9,417 nucleotides of DNA from an uncultured Sutterella sp. (GTDB lineage Bacteria > Pseudomonadota > Gammaproteobacteria > Burkholderiales > Burkholderiaceae_F), in assembly GCA_900767875.1 (NCBI GenBank), contig CAAGAT010000002.1:1-9417 (forward strand). The letters run 5' to 3'. Shown piece by piece: positions 9,149-9,417 of the stretch. Position numbers and translations under genes: made by a program. Positions within the stretch are counted from its first letter, which is position 1, and each line of letters starts with the position of its first letter. The notes beneath the pieces are model-generated. The model did no database searches. It saw nothing but the letters and a program-made list of their open reading frames with translations, and had not been told where the DNA came from.

Positions 9149-9149
9149 A

Positions 9150-9217
9150 GGCTCCGTACGGCCGCCTTCGTTGGCCGACTGTGCCTGCAAGCACCGGTTT
9201 CTCGACAGACGGGAGCC
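9150..9217. other. Foldable GC-rich segment after the greA terminator
   Basis: GGCTCCGT (9150-9157) can pair with ACGGGAGCC (9209-9217, one bulge) and close a multibranch fold. Inside are CGGCC/GGCCG (9159-9163 with 9173-9177) and GTGC/GCAC (9181-9184 with 9191-9194). No open reading frame with family resemblance lies here. It may be a structured RNA, part of the termination region, or chance pairing in GC-rich DNA. I do not recognise a known RNA family. Confidence 0.25.
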
Positions 9218-9235
9218 CTTTGCCTCGTTTTCGCA

Positions 9236-9258
9236 TTTCCACGCAGAGTCGGTGGAAA
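9236..9258. other. Small hairpin TTTCCAC / GTGGAAA
   Basis: Two perfect 7-base arms (9236-9242 and 9252-9258) flank a 9-base loop. Neither strand has a terminator-type T-run after the hairpin. It marks the change from GC-rich DNA to the AT-rich stretch with the 19-bp repeats and could be a regulator site. Confidence 0.35.
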
Positions 9259-9278
9259 ATATGACGAATTGGATCGGT

Positions 9279-9378
9279 GATTCCGATTTATTGAAACTTC
9301 GAATTCCTAGTCACTGAAACACGGGTGGGATAACCCTTATTTCCTAAAGATTGGAACGCGATTCCTAATTATTGAAAC
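9279..9378 (+). repeat. Four copies of a degenerate 19-bp dyad motif
   Basis: The copies are GATTCCGATTTATTGAAAC (9279-9297), AATTCCTAGTCACTGAAAC (9302-9320), ATTTCCTAAAGATTGGAAC (9339-9357) and GATTCCTAATTATTGAAAC (9360-9378). Invariant bases give TTCCnAnnnAnTGnAAC. The core is a dyad, TTCC-N8-GRAA. Start-to-start distances are 23, 37 and 21 bases, so the copies fall into two pairs, each about two helical turns apart. Position after the greA terminator, AT richness and repetition suggest operator sites for a gene beyond the right edge. There is no gene in 9054-9417. Confidence 0.5.
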
Positions 9379-9417
9379 GGCTGAAGGCGCTTGGCTGCAT
9401 CATTGGAGTTCCTTTTA

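Noticed and set aside
9279..9378. CRISPR array
   Set aside because: Copies ending in ATTGAAAC recall some CRISPR repeats, but they are only 19 bases, imperfect, unevenly spaced (gaps of 4, 18 and 2 bases) and have no cas genes nearby.

Overview
The window looks like ordinary chromosome from a GC-rich Gram-negative bacterium, most likely a betaproteobacterium of the order Burkholderiales. A gut lineage such as Sutterellaceae is possible but cannot be shown from this sequence. The evidence is the carA...carB-greA gene order, a long-chain polyprenyl diphosphate synthase of the IspB type, an LPS heptose gene (gmhA), strong GC bias at third codon positions, and proteins that align closely from memory with their E. 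coli counterparts.

Left part (1-3107), all on the minus strand. Reading leftwards: transaldolase (tal, 3107-2169), a NarL/LuxR-type regulator four bases after it (2164-1490), a 173-base gap with a possible promoter, ispB (1316-327), and tRNA-Pro(CGG) (305-229) with encoded CCA. A strong intrinsic terminator (189-220) and a second terminator-like hairpin (71-95) follow. An extended -10 promoter at the left edge (6-11) points out of the window.

Centre and right part (3108-9053), all on the plus strand. A promoter at about 3234-3239 diverges from tal. It is followed by a leader of about 160 nt with several stem-loops, two of them mutually exclusive. Then come carA (TTG start, strong Shine-Dalgarno), gmhA, carB and greA. 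gmhA sits between the two carbamoyl-phosphate synthetase subunit genes and lies 4 bases before carB, so it is probably co-transcribed and translationally coupled. greA has its own promoter and a short leader with a terminator-like hairpin. A terminator follows greA (9107-9148).

Right edge (9149-9417). No gene is visible. This stretch holds a foldable GC-rich segment, then an AT-rich segment with four copies of a 19-bp degenerate dyad motif, probably regulatory sites for a gene beyond the edge.

The genes are mostly core metabolism: arginine/pyrimidine precursor supply (CarAB), the pentose phosphate pathway (Tal), LPS core heptose (GmhA, which uses sedoheptulose 7-phosphate, also a transaldolase substrate), the quinone side chain (IspB) and transcription elongation (GreA). 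I see no phage, IS element, CRISPR array or defence system. The points most worth a second look are the regulator whose receiver domain has lost its phosphorylatable aspartate and switch lysine, gmhA inside carAB, the structured carA leader, and the four-copy dyad array at the right edge.
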